Origin: Megalonaias nervosa
Taxonomy: Eukaryota > Mollusca > Bivalvia > Unionida > Unionidae
Reading direction: 5' to 3'
Length of the DNA stretch: 64,000 bases
NCBI GenBank assembly: GCA_016617855.1
Contig: JAECUM010000860.1
Coordinates: 62,001-126,000 of the forward strand
Under the pieces are notes generated by a model. That model had not been told where the DNA came from and did no database searches. It worked only from the letters and a program-made list of their open reading frames with translations. Each line of letters starts with the position of its first letter. The first letter of the stretch is position 1. A program made the translations under genes and the position numbers. This document shows positions 12,321-24,177 of this stretch, piece after piece.

Positions 12321-13613
12321 ATGAACAAATCATGTATAGAAAACTTACCTCTATTTGTCCATCTATGGCTTAAAGGGGCGCTCACCAGTTATTATGTACT
12401 TTTGCGAGAGTGACATATGTAAGGTGAAGTTGCTTGCATTTAAAATATGCACAGTGGAGAGAATGTTGGCGTACCTCTATGCCACTTTGATGTAATGTGA
12501 CTGACATTTCTTTGGATACTGTACTTTTGGAAATTGTAAATGATCTTAGCACACTGCTAACTAAAATGACTGCTCCCTTGTGCTCCAAAAATCAGCCTGA
12601 ATTTGTCTGAAGTACAATATCCTTAACAGTTATTAAAATAGGGAAAATGAATTTTGCCAGACAAGACAATAACAGCTTCTGAAAGTGCAATGAATGAATT
12701 ACCAAATATATAAAATGTAAAAAAAGTTATCGGCTCTTTTTTTACAATTTACCTCTGAAATTCAGGAAGTGAAAATGACCAAGTGGAGCTAGCACTTTTT
12801 TGAAAGGTGCACATCTGGAGTAAGGCCAAGCTGTATACTCTATAACCCATATTACACCCATCAATCATACACCAAAATAAAGGGAATTAAAGGTTCTTTG
12901 AACAATACCTAAGATATACAAGGTCTTCTTTAACAGCCAGTATAACTAGTGAGGAAACCCGGGGAATTCTTTTTCTTTAAAATTCTACCCCTAAGCAAAA
13001 TACGAAACTGTAGAGCGCCACCTAAGCTATACAGTAATATAAACAAGTTGTCTATATTATGCACCAAACCTGCACATAAAAAGTTACTGATGTGTCAATA
13101 TTGATACTTTAAAAGTAGATGCTACAACATCCATTATGAGACCATGTTACCTGTAGGAAATGCCCAATGATGTTCTATACAGGTAAAATCAGTAAAGTGT
13201 CACGTATACAACCATGAAGACGCTAAGGCAAGATAATACGGAAACTTAAATGTAGGTATCCTAACTCAGCGGAAATTATACAGCAATATGAGTTTTCTGT
13301 ATCATGCCCCACCCACACACTTATTAATACAGTTGCGGCAAAGTGAAAGGCACCATCACGACCCGTGCAGGTATGTATCAAAGTCGCAAAAGTATGTAAG
13401 ATGGCAAAGTGGAAACAAAGAAAGTTAGGAAACTTTGTTGTCGGCGACAGAAAGAACAGAAAAACAAAAAAGTTGGAAATTTATAAATGGAGTATACTTC
13501 CCTTGTAAGACAAAACTCCTCTAACTTGTTTTTGAGGTAGAAAACATACAAACTCTTGTAGAGATTTTGCCAGGCATCTCTGTAGAGCGCATGCTACTCT
13601 GTACAACAGGAAA

Positions 13614-13785
13614 TAGTAACTGACGATTTCAAGTGATTTTGTACCAATCCCAGTATCAAGGGGAGATCACTCTAACTGCAACCTAGGTGGGAAGATAACT
13701 TTTAGCATTTTAGCTAAAACGATTTAACCTGGGAGTGCAGATTTGCAAGTTAGTAGTAGTTCTACTAAAGTATTATGATTGGCTA
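13614..13785 (-). repeat. Right terminal inverted repeat
   Basis: It is paired with 9493-9662. Beyond its outer end, the sequence up to about 13820 also resembles the inner partial copy at 9771-9822 (tcaaaatatgtta). Confidence 0.8.
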
Positions 13786-14000
13786 ACATATTTTGAAAAA
13801 AATAAGGAGTAACCAATATTTTTTTATAATATAATTTTGCATCCTTTTGCAGATGAACTCCTACCCTTTTGAATAATATAGTTGCAAATGACCATGATAA
13901 TTCAAAATAATTCTTAAATCAAACCTTATTATTAATTAATTTTTATTTTATTAATTGCAGCTATTGCAAGAAATACTGTATTCAAGTTGTTAATACTTAC

Positions 14001-14108
14001 ACAATTTTTAAGAAATCCAACAACTCCCTGAGAGCCAATTTCCACCACCTCCATGACTAATATCCCAATACAAAAGAGACAGACAAGTATTTCAGCAGTG
14101 AACCGTAC
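14001..14108 (-). CDS. TRPV channel exon: S2 and S2-S3 loop
   Basis: The exon has 108 bp (36 codons), phase 0 at both ends, acceptor TTTATAG and donor GTAAGT. It encodes VRFTAEILVCLFCIGILVME followed by VVEIGSQGVVGFLKNC. The first 20 residues form transmembrane helix S2. EIGSQGVVGFLKN resembles the conserved EI..QG...FLK segment of the TRPV S2-S3 region. It lies just outside the large inverted-repeat transposon that fills much of the next intron (14000-5844, 8,157 bp). Confidence 0.9.
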
Positions 14109-14310
14109 CTATAAAAAACAAAAACAAACACTAGTTGTGGTAAAAAGGCAATAACCTCGTTATCTTAACTTCATCATCTGCACTAGTATGATTTCTCTGG
14201 ACAATTAACTGATTGTAATGTAATTCTTATCAACAGTTGAAGTAACATAAAATATTGTCAACATATTTGAATAATTATCTGGTTTACTTTAAGTACTATC
14301 CTGGATTTTG

Positions 14311-14400
14311 CAGTAGCTCAGATGGAAGAGCCAGTAGGAGGTTCCAGGCCAGCCCAAGTCTATTGTCTATATGTGTCTTTGAGAAAAGACCTTAGTTCCT
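14311..14400 (+). mobile_element. SINE-like fragment, third type
   Basis: Here tagctcagatggaagagc resembles a tRNA A box, aggttccaggc a worn B box, and gtgtctttgagaaaagacc the kind of tail seen in some invertebrate SINEs. Only about 90 bp is recognisable. Confidence 0.4.
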
Positions 14401-14418
14401 CATTTCCTTGATATACAC

Positions 14419-14569
14419 TAGTGGTTCCCGTTCTTTTTGAGTATGAGGACAACTTCTTAACTTCAGAATATTTTGTGCAGACCCCAACATATTAATAGGT
14501 GTACTTTTAGGCTCCCCAGGCATAACCCATAGCTCCCTGGGGGTCTGGCCCACAGGTTGGTAACCAAAG
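14419..14569. mobile_element. hAT-like MITE
   Basis: This is a 151-bp element. The left end tagtggttcccgttctttt and the right end, reversed, ctttggttaccaacctg are imperfect inverted repeats of a hAT type. The flanks atatacac (14411-14418) and atatagac (14570-14577) match at 7 of 8 positions, the 8-bp duplication expected of hAT elements. Confidence 0.6.
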
Positions 14570-16092
14570 ATATAGACAATAATATTCTGAAAGTACCATC
14601 AAAAGCAACCAATATACATTCAGCATCTTCTGTGTGACTTATGGTAGCTAGTACAAGTTGTGATCATTACTTAAGGGTGATTTATGAACATGTTTACATT
14701 TTGTATTTAAGGAAATCACAGAGATTCTTCAAAGAATTAAACCTCAATAATTCCAAAGAATAATCTACTGAATCGATACTCAATCCAGCACAGCTTCAAT
14801 TTAACACTTGCATTCTTCTCAGGCTCCTGCATGTCTTTGAGAATGCTAAATTTTGTAGTGATTTACAGTAAATCAATGGTAACACTCAATAAAGTACATA
14901 AATTAGATGCATAATTCTGAAATGTAAAATGAAGCTTGTTTTTGGTAATGATTAATTGACCATGAGATGTGCTCTTTAACCTGTATCCTAATACTTGGAC
15001 TTATTGATAATGTACAATCAACTTGGGAACAACCATTATATTTTGAAGGGGAAGCAGGATATCCTGTTACAACCAACCATTTCATTTATAAATATGGATA
15101 TATTTCTCTGATATTAACTTCATTTAGCATGGTCCATGCTAGGGTATGATTCAGATGAAACAGCTACAATTAGAAAGCGAAACTGACCTCACCTTTCTCT
15201 CGCCGCTCCCACTCGTTTTGAATGCTTTCATATACTACACACAATATCCACTCATGTCTTTATTTGTTCCATGAGCAATGTAAAACAGCTCAATCATCAT
15301 GCTCTTGATCTAAAAATTCTGTGTCAAATGAAATGCTTATTTACACAAATGTCTGCAATTATGTTTGAATCAATGAAATTCCTGCCAAAACTTTGCACAT
15401 GAGGCTTGAATAAGTGGATGGAATTTCATGCTTTGTAGCCTGAATAAGAGCGAAAATTAATCTGTGGTGGTCTAAAGGCTGATTGTTAGTAAGAATAAAT
15501 ATGTTTTGTGTCATATTTCAACCTGTAAACGCAGGAAAATAAAGGACATCTACCATGCTATCTATCACCAGATTTCAAGAATAACCTGTTTTGAAGGTTA
15601 ATGTCTTTCGCAATAACAATGCCGTACAACAAAAATATACTGAATCAAACAAGAATTTTAATATTTTCATACAGTGTAACAAGTATTTCGTTTCTTTTGA
15701 CATTATCTGACTCTTAAGTTTTAGTAAAATAAAAAATAAAAAATTATAAATTAATAAATATTATTATTATGTATCAAATATCTTAAAGTTACTGTTGTAA
15801 TCATTTCCACTACTTGCCCCAAGTCAGACACAAACAGAAAGTCACTCTGCCGAGCATGGATCCTGTTTAAGTAAAACTGTTACTATGTCTCTTCTGATGA
15901 CATACTCCACAAGCATCTGTTCTTTGTAGGACAGCTGATCACTGACATAACTGTCTAACTATCCCTTATAAACAAAATGGCTGACTCTGACTGTTCATGA
16001 ATTTTCATGGTGCGAAAAAACAAACCTGGATGAGTTTACAAATCAGACTTTAGTCACAAACACATGAAAAAAACATTTCAGCTATAAATGTG
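14570..16092. other. Unassigned intronic sequence
   Basis: No coding exon or repeat is recognised. Small open frames at 14903-15149 on both strands overlap each other and have no supporting features. Confidence 0.4.
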
Positions 16093-16394
16093 TTTGTGTG
16101 TGTTTTGGATTTTTAACGTAGCTTTAAATAATTTTTCAGTCATATCACTACGATGTCTGCAGTGTGGCAGTTTACAGTGATGTCTAGCACTTTGGCATCA
16201 TGCCGCAGATATGTAGCATATGTCCCACATTATCCTCACACCAGGCCAACCAGTCCTAATACTAACCTCTTAATGCTGAGTGCCTAGCGAGGCAGCTGTA
16301 AGTACCATTTTTATATGTCTTTGGTATGACTCAGCTGGGGTTCGAACAGTGACCTCCTACATCCGAGGCAGATGCTCTAACCACTAGGCCACCA
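16093..16394 (-). mobile_element. SINE, family B
   Basis: Read on the minus strand, it starts with tRNA-like ggcctagtggttagagcat, has the B box gttcgaacccc, and ends with cactgcagacatcgtagtga then a TTAAAAATCC tail. Flanking cagctata and tagctatt may be a worn target duplication. It lies between the S1 and S2 exons. Confidence 0.85.
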
Positions 16395-17610
16395 GAGCAG
16401 TAGCTATTTTATAGATCAAATCTGACAATAAAACTTACAACTGAAACTGACCAAAAAAAAGTAATTTACTTCCTTATTATTCACAAACTCTAGGACTGCA
16501 GAATAGGTAATAAATGCAATTTGTCCATAAAACAAAGCCCAATAGAAATGTATTCTGAAGTTCATTTAATTTTCACTTCATGAGAAAAATGCAAGTAGTA
16601 AAATAAGTCAAATTCAAAATCCACCTTGACCCCCTCTTCCCCTCATCTTTTTGTTTCATTCACTCTCTTTTTATTCAGCCTCAGTCAAAAAAGAGCATTT
16701 GTGCAGACATAGTAATGGGTGTTGTACCTCACAGGCTCTAACTTTAATTTATGGTTGCAGACAAATTATTGAGAAGACATTTTCTTGCTCTGAGTGAATA
16801 TACATTTCATTGAGCGGGTGAAAATACTAAAATAAAAGCTTTTCGCCAATGAGCTGAAATATATCCATTATACACTCAGCACAAGCAAATTTTGTTTTAT
16901 GCTCAAATGTATTGGCTAGCAATATCTATAACCTACACCAAATATACAGGTTCCCATATATAGCCTCATATGCTTAAAATGACATTAAACTGATAACGAC
17001 TGCAACAGATGTCTTGGCAAGCAATATGTATAACAGACTGAAGTAGCAGATTGTATCCCATGTTATAATTTCAACAGTATACCATTTATGTTCCGCTGTC
17101 TTTGTGTACATTCGCACAGAAAATATTACATTGCAACATAATTCAAAGTAAAACAGCACATAAAAAAAATAATACTGCACATTATCAAGTTTTAACTTGG
17201 GGCATTTGTATTCAAGGCAGCCATATTTACCAGTAGACTGCATAAGTGTCTTTAATTATTTTCAACATTTCTTGGCCATGATGTTATCAATGTCTATTGA
17301 TCGGCAGTGAAAACTTATTTATTGTATTTCACTCCAGTGAATTATCAAGATATTCCTCTCAGAAAATCATTTAGGACAATATTTTTTCTTCATATATAAT
17401 CCCATTTCTGAACAATTTCTTGCTTTTTTCACTGCTAAAATTTGTCACATGGAGACTGAGTACTGAGAGTTACTGAATCAGCAGAAAATTTACCTAGGCT
17501 CTCCAAACCTGTAAACTTGCTACTGACTTAGTATCACATAATTAATTATGCTATATCTAATTATGCTAAGTGAAGAAAATAATTGTCAAAGTTTAATGAG
17601 AAATACTCAC
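16395..17610. other. Unassigned intronic sequence before the S1 exon
   Basis: The stretch is AT-rich, with only short open frames. I see nothing that can be assigned. Confidence 0.4.
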
Positions 17611-17724
17611 AGCATCTTCTGCTTTTGTGTAAACAAGTAGATCCTTTGATTTTCTCAGGTACACAACCACACTTATCAATGTAAGATGAACGAGGGCTAT
17701 AACCAACCTCTCAAAGAACCGCCG
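17611..17724 (-). CDS. TRPV channel exon: S1 and first extracellular loop
   Basis: The exon has 114 bp (38 codons), phase 0 at both ends, acceptor TTTTCAG and donor GTGAGT. It encodes RRFFERLVIALVHLTLISVV, then VYLRKSKDLLVYTKAEDA. The stretch LVIALVHLTLISVVVYL is a hydrophobic helix of about 18-20 residues that fits S1. The charged tail LRKSKDLLVYTKAED would be the start of the S1-S2 loop, which is short here. The two arginines at the start sit at the membrane entry, as is usual for TRPV pre-S1. The next exon continues directly with S2. Confidence 0.9.
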
Positions 17725-17881
17725 CTGAAAAAAAGAAAACTTGTGTTCAAAATAAGAAAGCAATCCAATGTTTAATGTGATGACCCTTCTGTAATGGTAA
17801 CCTCACCAGAGAAAGAGTTTCTCATGACATGGATAAAGCTTTTGATGTCGGAACAATGAAATTACTCTCAATGGTCTACAC

Positions 17882-18015
17882 CAGGCATTTGCAACTTACA
17901 CCAGGGCATGAGCTGGATAAACAATTTTTAAAGCCACACCCTATAATGTAAATAAGCAGATAAAAACAGGTCACAGGCTGAACCCAGTCAGCGGGCTTTA
18001 GGTTGCACATGCCTG
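17882..18015. mobile_element. hAT-like MITE in the 467-bp intron
   Basis: This 134-bp element has ends CAGGCATTTGCAAC and, reversed, CAGGCATGTGCAAC, matching at 13 of 14 positions. The outer 8-bp flanks gtctacac and atctagat agree at only 5 positions. It makes up more than a quarter of this short intron. Confidence 0.6.
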
Positions 18016-18191
18016 ATCTAGATGTTCTGAAGTAATCTTCATGATAAAGAAAACTGGAGATCCTGGAGGTTTAAAACTCCCTTTGATAAGCTATACAGCT
18101 CATGCCAGAACTTAGGATTTAACCCATGACTGCAAAGGGGCAAAGCTAGTGCAATTACTGCAACTGAAATAATGTAGATGTGATTTATTAC

Positions 18192-18307
18192 CCTTGCAAA
18201 TGTTTTCCACTTTTCATCCAACAACTGTCGCATTACTCCACCCTCTAGCATTTCCAAATGCTCATCAGTCTCTCCATCTATCACAATCATCAGGGCTGAA
18301 TTCCAAT
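18192..18307 (-). CDS. TRPV channel exon: linker and pre-S1 helix
   Basis: The exon is 116 bp; its first two bases complete a split codon and 38 full codons follow. The acceptor is TTTTCAG and the donor GTAATA, weaker than the others. It encodes WNSALMIVIDGETDEHLEML and then EGGVMRQLLDEKWKTFAR. The GETDEHLEMLEG stretch and the EKWKTFAR end are hallmarks of the TRPV linker and pre-S1 helix on the cytoplasmic side, which links subunits and couples the ankyrin domain to the pore. The next exon begins with RRFF, so the join is in phase 0. The following intron is only 467 bp and contains a hAT-like MITE. Confidence 0.93.
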
Positions 18308-18409
18308 CTGAAAAGAAAAGACAATCAAAGATGACATCAACATGAAGACTAAAACAAGGAATAACCATAAACCAAACAAGTTCATTTTTAGCCATCTCCA
18401 AAGCACATA

Positions 18410-18610
18410 TGACAGCCTGAATTGGAGTCTGACAAATATATGCCAAACATCACTGCCCAGAATAACATCTGACAAATAAATGCCAAACATGATAGTGCAG
18501 AATGGCACCTGACAAATAAATGCCACTGACAGCCTGGAATGATGTCTGACAAATAAATGCAAATGACAGCCTGGAATGACATCTGACAAATTAATGCCAA
18601 ACAAGCAGAG
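18410..18610. repeat. 36-40 bp tandem repeat, five units
   Basis: The motif ctgacaaataaatgcc recurs near 18428, 18468, 18508, 18545 and 18581. Three minus-strand open frames overlap it and only reflect the repeat. Confidence 0.8.
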
Positions 18611-18859
18611 TGAATAAAATCTTTTTTTTTTCATGCCTAGCTCCAACATTAACAGCCATACAAACAGAGTGAAAAAATCTGATATACTGATCTTGAGTCA
18701 CAGAGGATATATTGATCTCTAGTCTGACACAAATCATACAAATCTGAAATGGTAAAATGATCTTGGATCAAGAACAAATCAAACCAGTGAATTCAATACT
18801 AATTCAGATGCATCACTTCCCTCAATTCTTAATAAAACCACCTGACAATGTTTAAGTTC

Positions 18860-20940
18860 TTGTGTGACACACTTCATATAAATGTCAAGCAGTATATTTA
18901 TCTTGAGTCTGACACCAATAAATCTGAGACGGTATATTTATCTCAAGTCTGACAAATAAATCTGAGACTGGATCTTGAGTCTGATACAAATAAATCTGAG
19001 ACAGGGTATATTGATCTTTAGTCAAACACAAATAAATCTGAGATAGGGTATACTGATCTTGAGTCTGATACAAATAAATCTGAGACAGGGTATACTGATC
19101 TTTAGTCAAACACAAATAAATCTGAGACAGGGTATACTGATCTTGAGTCTGATACAAATAAATCTGAGACAGGATATATTGATCTTGAGTCAGACACAAA
19201 TAAATCTGAGATAGGGTATATTGACCTTGAGTCTGACGTATAAATCTGAGACAGGGTATATTGATCTTGAGTCTGACACATATAAATCTGAGACAGGGTA
19301 TATTGATCTTGAGTCTGACATAAATCTGAGACAGGGTATATTGATCTTTAGTCAGACACAAATAAATCTGAGACAGGGTATATTGATCTTGAGTCTGACA
19401 CAAATAAATCTAAGACAGGGTATATTGATCTTTTGTCAGACACAAATAAATCTAAGACAGGGTATATTGATCTTGAGTCTGACATAAAAATCTAAGACAG
19501 GGTATATTGATCTTGAGTCTGACATAAATCTGAGACAGAGTATATTGATCTTTAGTCAGACACAAATGAATCTGAGACAGGGTATATTGATCTTGAGTCT
19601 GACACAAATAAATCTAAGACAGGGTATATTGATCTTGAGTCAGACACAAATAAATCTAAGACAGGGTATATTGATCTTTAGTCAGACACAAATAAATCTA
19701 AGACAGGGTATACTGATCTTGAGTCTGACACAAATAAATCTAAGACAGGGTATATTGATCTTTAGTCAGACACAAATAAATCTAAGACAGGGTATATTGA
19801 TCTTGAGTCAGACACAAATAAATCTAAGACAGGGTATACTGATCTTGAGTCAGACAGAAATAAATCTACGACAGGGTATATTGATCTTGAGTCAGACAGA
19901 AATAAATCTACGACAGGGTATACTGATCTTGAGTAAGACAGAAATAAATCTAAGACAGGGTATATTGATCTTGAGTCTGAACAAATAAATCTAAGACAGG
20001 GTATATTGATCTTGAGTCTGACACAAATAAATCTAAGACAGGGTATATTGATCTTGAGTCAGACAGAAATAAATCTACGACAGGATATATTGATCTTGAG
20101 TCTGACACAAATAAATCTACGACAGGGTATATTGATCTTGAGTCTGACGCATATAAATCTAAGACAGGGTATACTGATCTTGAGTCTGACGCAAATAAAT
20201 CTAAGACAGGGTATATTGATCTTGAGTCTGACACAAATAAATCTAAGACAGGGTATATTGATCTTGAGTCTGACACAAATAAATCTAAGACAGGGTATAT
20301 TGATCTTGAGTCTGACACAAATAAATCTAAGACAGGGTATATTGATCTTGAGTCTGATGCAAATAAATCTAAGACAGGGTATATTGATCTTGAGTCTGAC
20401 ACAAATAAATCTAAGACAGGGTATATTGATCTTGAGTCTGACACAAATAAATCTAAGACAGGGTATATTGATCTTGAGTCTGACGCAAATAAATCTAAGA
20501 CAGGGTATATTGATCTTGAGTCTGACAAATAAATCTAAGACAGGGTATACTGATCTTGAGTCTGACACAAATAAATCTAAGACAGGGTATATTGATCTTG
20601 AGTCTGACACAAATAAATCTAAGACAGGGTATATTGATCTTGAGTCAGACAGAAATAAATCTAAGACAGGGTATATTGATCTTGAGTCAGACAGAAATAA
20701 ATCTAAGACAGGGTATACTGATCTTGAGTCTGACAGAAATAAATCTAAGACAGGGTATACTGATCTTGAGTCTGATACAAATAAATCTAAGACAGGATAT
20801 ACTGATCTTGAGTCTGATACAAATAAATCTAAGACAGGGTATATTGATCTTGAGTCTGACACAAATAAATCTAAGACAGGGTATATTGATCTTGAGTCTG
20901 ACACAAATAAATCTGAGACAGAGTATACTGATCCTTAGTC
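18860..20940. repeat. 42-bp minisatellite, about 48 copies
   Basis: Units contain aagacagggtatattgatct then tgagtctgac, at 42 bp (14 codons). The first third is diverged (sub-type tctgagacagg, some 36-38 bp units); the last kilobase is very homogeneous. Because 42 is divisible by three and the unit has stop-free frames, long open frames appear on both strands (for example 20006-20938 plus, 310 residues; 20059-20904 minus, 281 residues). The array lies inside the intron before the linker exon, and I do not call a gene. Confidence 0.95.
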
Positions 20941-22031
20941 ATGCAGAGAGGCTGTGACAACTCTAACTGTCATATACTGAGGCCACTCTAGAAAACATAC
21001 TGACCCAACAAGCTTAGACTACACATTTATTGATTTTCGGACAGAGAAACAGTAAATCTGAACTAACCATGTATTTCAATTAATCTTAGGTAGTTGAGAA
21101 CATCTTTATTGGTTATCCAGCAAAATAATAATTTGTAAACTAGACCTAATGAACTCTGAATTTTACTTGTTATGGTGTTTACCTGGCAGTCAAATGGATA
21201 AACAAATCAAAGATATGCTGATATAATGATATTTAAGTACTCTGACTACACCTATAATGATAGTTAAGAACTCCTACTCCACCTGGTCAAACCTTCAGAT
21301 CTACCAGACATGTTAGGCAAATACAAATATACACCAATACAAATTTCGGATTTTATGTTTGGGAGTTATCACATATATTAATAGTGTTTTATTATATGGT
21401 CATCACAGACTCACAGACAAAACAAGTTTCATGAAAAAAGTGTACAAATCATGAAAATTTGTTTTGTTAAACAACTATTTTTTTTTAATTGCATTATTGA
21501 AATATCACAAAAAATTTGATCTACATTCAAGAAAAAAGACAGCAGACATATTTCATATATGGCACACTTTGTTGTCTGCTTCCATAACTGGAAAGGCAAA
21601 ATCTTTTTAAATCTTGGGTAACAATTGGTTTGGGAACCAGTCTAAAACTGTAAATTGGTCTCATTAGCCAAATGCTTACATGCAAAAATGAAATATAATA
21701 GGTCACCAACATGATTAATGGTGGCATTAAAAATGGGATAGTTTGAGCTTCAAAATGTCAAAGAGGAAGATGTGTTTGACTTTGCCAGAAAAGATGAGAA
21801 ATATGTGATACCTAGTTGGAAACAAACACAAACATGGCAAGGTATGTAGACATTGTAAAATTTCACATATCTGAATGCAGCTTAATTTGCTATAAATGTG
21901 TTACGACATTTCCAAGCATGCAACTTCCTTGAACTTAACATATCTGCTTTCAATATGTGAAGAATAAATGTGAAAGACAACATTATTTCCACTAAATCTT
22001 CAATGGTTCTAATGAAAGTTTTCCGACTTAC
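20941..22031. other. Unassigned intronic sequence
   Basis: This region lies between the 42-bp array and the linker exon. No further exon or repeat is seen. Confidence 0.4.
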
Positions 22032-22113
22032 TGGTATCACCATTAGGCCCAATGGAATCCAAATTTGTGAGGGGATATGCAGAACAAGTAACATTGCTAT
22101 ATCTCCAGAATTC
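22032..22113 (-). CDS. TRPV channel exon: ankyrin-to-membrane linker
   Basis: This short exon of 82 bp has acceptor ATTGCAG and donor GTAAGT, entering in phase 0 and leaving one base. It encodes [15 protein letters not shown] followed by [12 protein letters not shown]. The [14 protein letters not shown] pattern is the strongly conserved linker segment that follows the ankyrin domain in TRPV channels. The last base joins the first two bases of the next exon to make an Asn codon, giving GDTNWNSALMIV across the junction, which fits the family. The intron before it is 41,374 bp and the one after it 3,724 bp. Confidence 0.92.
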
Positions 22114-22312
22114 CTGCAATAGAAAATGAAAGGATTGGTACATAACCTACAAAGACTAGAATTTGACCATGTAATACAAGATATATAACATGAAGCTATT
22201 AAAAACAACTGTTTTTAGTATGCAAACAAAATCTGACCATATTTTTTCAAGTAACCATACCAGTGTGGAAAAGGTCAGCGGGTGAAAATTATAAAACTAG
22301 TCCAAAATATGT

Positions 22313-22550
22313 TCTGGTTGGTTTTAAGACCATTTTTCAGCACAAGATAGGCCATACATGGCAGTCAGTATCAATGGTGGAGGAAGAACCCGGGAAAACC
22401 CTGGAAAGAACCACCAACCCATGAGAAACTACTGGCAAGCTTTCTCATGTACCCACATTGGCTGAACCTGAGACTCAAACCCACACAGACAGAGGTGAGA
22501 CGGCAATGATCCGTAATGGTGAGCGCTTTAGACCACTCTGCCACTCAGGG
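22313..22550 (-). mobile_element. SINE, family A, with 12-bp target duplication
   Basis: The body (ccatttttcagcacaagata, gtggaggaagaacccggg) and head (caatgatccgtaatggtgag) are clear. The flanks at 22301-22312 and 22551-22562 are identical, tccaaaatatgt. It has little or no simple tail. Confidence 0.9.
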
Positions 22551-22562
22551 TCCAAAATATGT

Positions 22563-23078
22563 ATCGACAAGGAAGTTATCACTGTTTTTGCTCTCTTTCA
22601 TGCGATGTTTGCGGAGTGAAAATGCAGAAATATGCATGCATGTGGCCGTGTTTCATGGCATATCAGCACAATATAACCTATATGGTGCAAACTAAAGGCA
22701 AAGTTACAATGATATAAAAGCAACCACACAAAATCTAGGAACACAAATGTAAAGTACAACAAGATAAGCTATAAAATGTAAAGATGTTAAAATGGATGTA
22801 AACAACTGTCCCATGTGAAAGAGTTTACATGCAAAGGTTGACAGTTATTAAATGCTACATTAATGGGTCAAATATCAATGGTTAACAAACTGGTTAATGG
22901 TTGAATGAACTGCAATTACATATCCTGAAAAATGAAACATGTCCACTTGGTGTTGCCCTATATACCAGTGCATAAATTGGATCTCACTGCAAACATAGCT
23001 ACTGACCTGCCAACACAAATGCACTAGTAAATCAAGATCTATGTTGCTTGTTCTACCCATTAGTGCAAACAAACTGGT
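22563..23078. other. Unassigned sequence between two SINEs
   Basis: No feature is recognised. Confidence 0.4.
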
Positions 23079-23332
23079 GGCCCCAGGTGTCCAAGTGGTC
23101 TAAAGCACTCGCCTTTGTGACCATTGCCATCTCACCTCTGTCCACAAGGGTTCGAGTCTGGGGCTTGACTCATGTGGGTATGTGAGAAAACTTTCCAGTA
23201 GCTTAGCATGGGTCATTGGTTCCAACCTGGCTTTTCTCTGGTTCTTCCTCCACCAGTTATACTGGCCACAATATATAGCTTATCTTGCATTGAGAAATGG
23301 CATTTAAAACCCCAAAATAACAGCAACAACAA
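23079..23332 (+). mobile_element. SINE, family A
   Basis: The tRNA-like head tccaagtggtctaaagcac and B box gggttcgagtct are present. The body carries cttcctccaccagttatact and the tail is CAACAACAA. The flanks acaaactggt and acaaatggt look like an imperfect duplication. Confidence 0.88.
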
Positions 23333-23439
23333 CAAACAAATGGTACAGACTCATATCTGCATTATTACACAGCAGATCATGATCTATCCTGTTTGTAGTT
23401 GAATGTGACTTGTATGACACTGTATACAATGTGTTCTAA

Positions 23440-24177
23440 CAAACTTACATCATGTGCTCTTAATAATGATCCTTGTATCAAGTACTCTTAATGATGATTC
23501 TTGTACCAAGTACTCTTAATGATGCTTCTTGTACTAAGTACTCTTAATGATGATTCTTATATCAAGTACTCTTAATGATGCTTTTATATCAAGTACTCAT
23601 AATGATGTTTATTATATCAAGTATTCTTAATGATGATCATTGTATCAAGTACTCTTAATGATGTTTATTATATCAAGTATTCTTAATGATGATCCTTGTA
23701 TCAAGTACTCTTAATGATGTTTCTTATATCAAGTACTCTTAATGATGCTTCTTGTATCAAGTACTCCTTATGATGCTTCTTGTATCAAGTACTCTTAATG
23801 ATGATCCTTGTATCAAGTACTCTTAATGATGATCCTTGTATGAAGTACTCTTAATGATGTTTCTTGTATCAAGTACTCTTAATGATGTTTATTATATCAA
23901 GTACTCTTAATGATGTTTATTATATCAAGTACTCTTAATGATGTTTATTATATCGAGTACTCTTGATGTTTATTATATCAAGTACTCTTAATGATGTTTT
24001 TATATCAAGTACTCTTAATGATGTTTATTATATCAAGTACTCTTAATGATGTTTATTATATCAAGTACTCTTAATGATGATCCTTGTATCAAGTACTCTT
24101 AAAGATTCTTTTTATATCAAGTACTCTTAATGATGCTTCTTGTACCAAGTACTCTTAATGATGCTTCTAGTATCAAG
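23440..24177. repeat. 28-bp minisatellite, left part
   Basis: The unit core tatcaagtactcttaatgat recurs at 28 bp; tails vary between gatccttg, tttattat and cttcttg. The array resumes after the LTR-like insert at 24178-25098. Confidence 0.93.

Larger units (their letters stand above)
9493..13785. mobile_element. 4.3-kb DNA transposon-like element with long inverted ends
   Basis: The left end (9493-9662) and right end (13614-13785, reversed) are about 170-bp imperfect inverted repeats. Shared blocks include caatcataatac, tttagctaaaatgc, agtgatctccccttgatac, aaatcac.tgaaat and gtcagttacta. A further partial copy of the terminus lies inside at 9788-9822. The interior from 10100 to 11900 is richer in GC than its surroundings and has several broken open frames on both strands, none of which I recognise as a transposase. 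No certain target duplication is visible, so the superfamily is undecided. The element lies in the intron between the S2 and S3-S4 exons. It looks old. Confidence 0.75.

Noticed and set aside
18860..20940. CRISPR-like regular repeats
   Set aside because: Whole 42-bp units repeat with no unique spacers, the context is a spliced eukaryotic gene, and no cas genes exist. The same holds for the 43-, 46-48-, 54-, 61- and 66-bp arrays.
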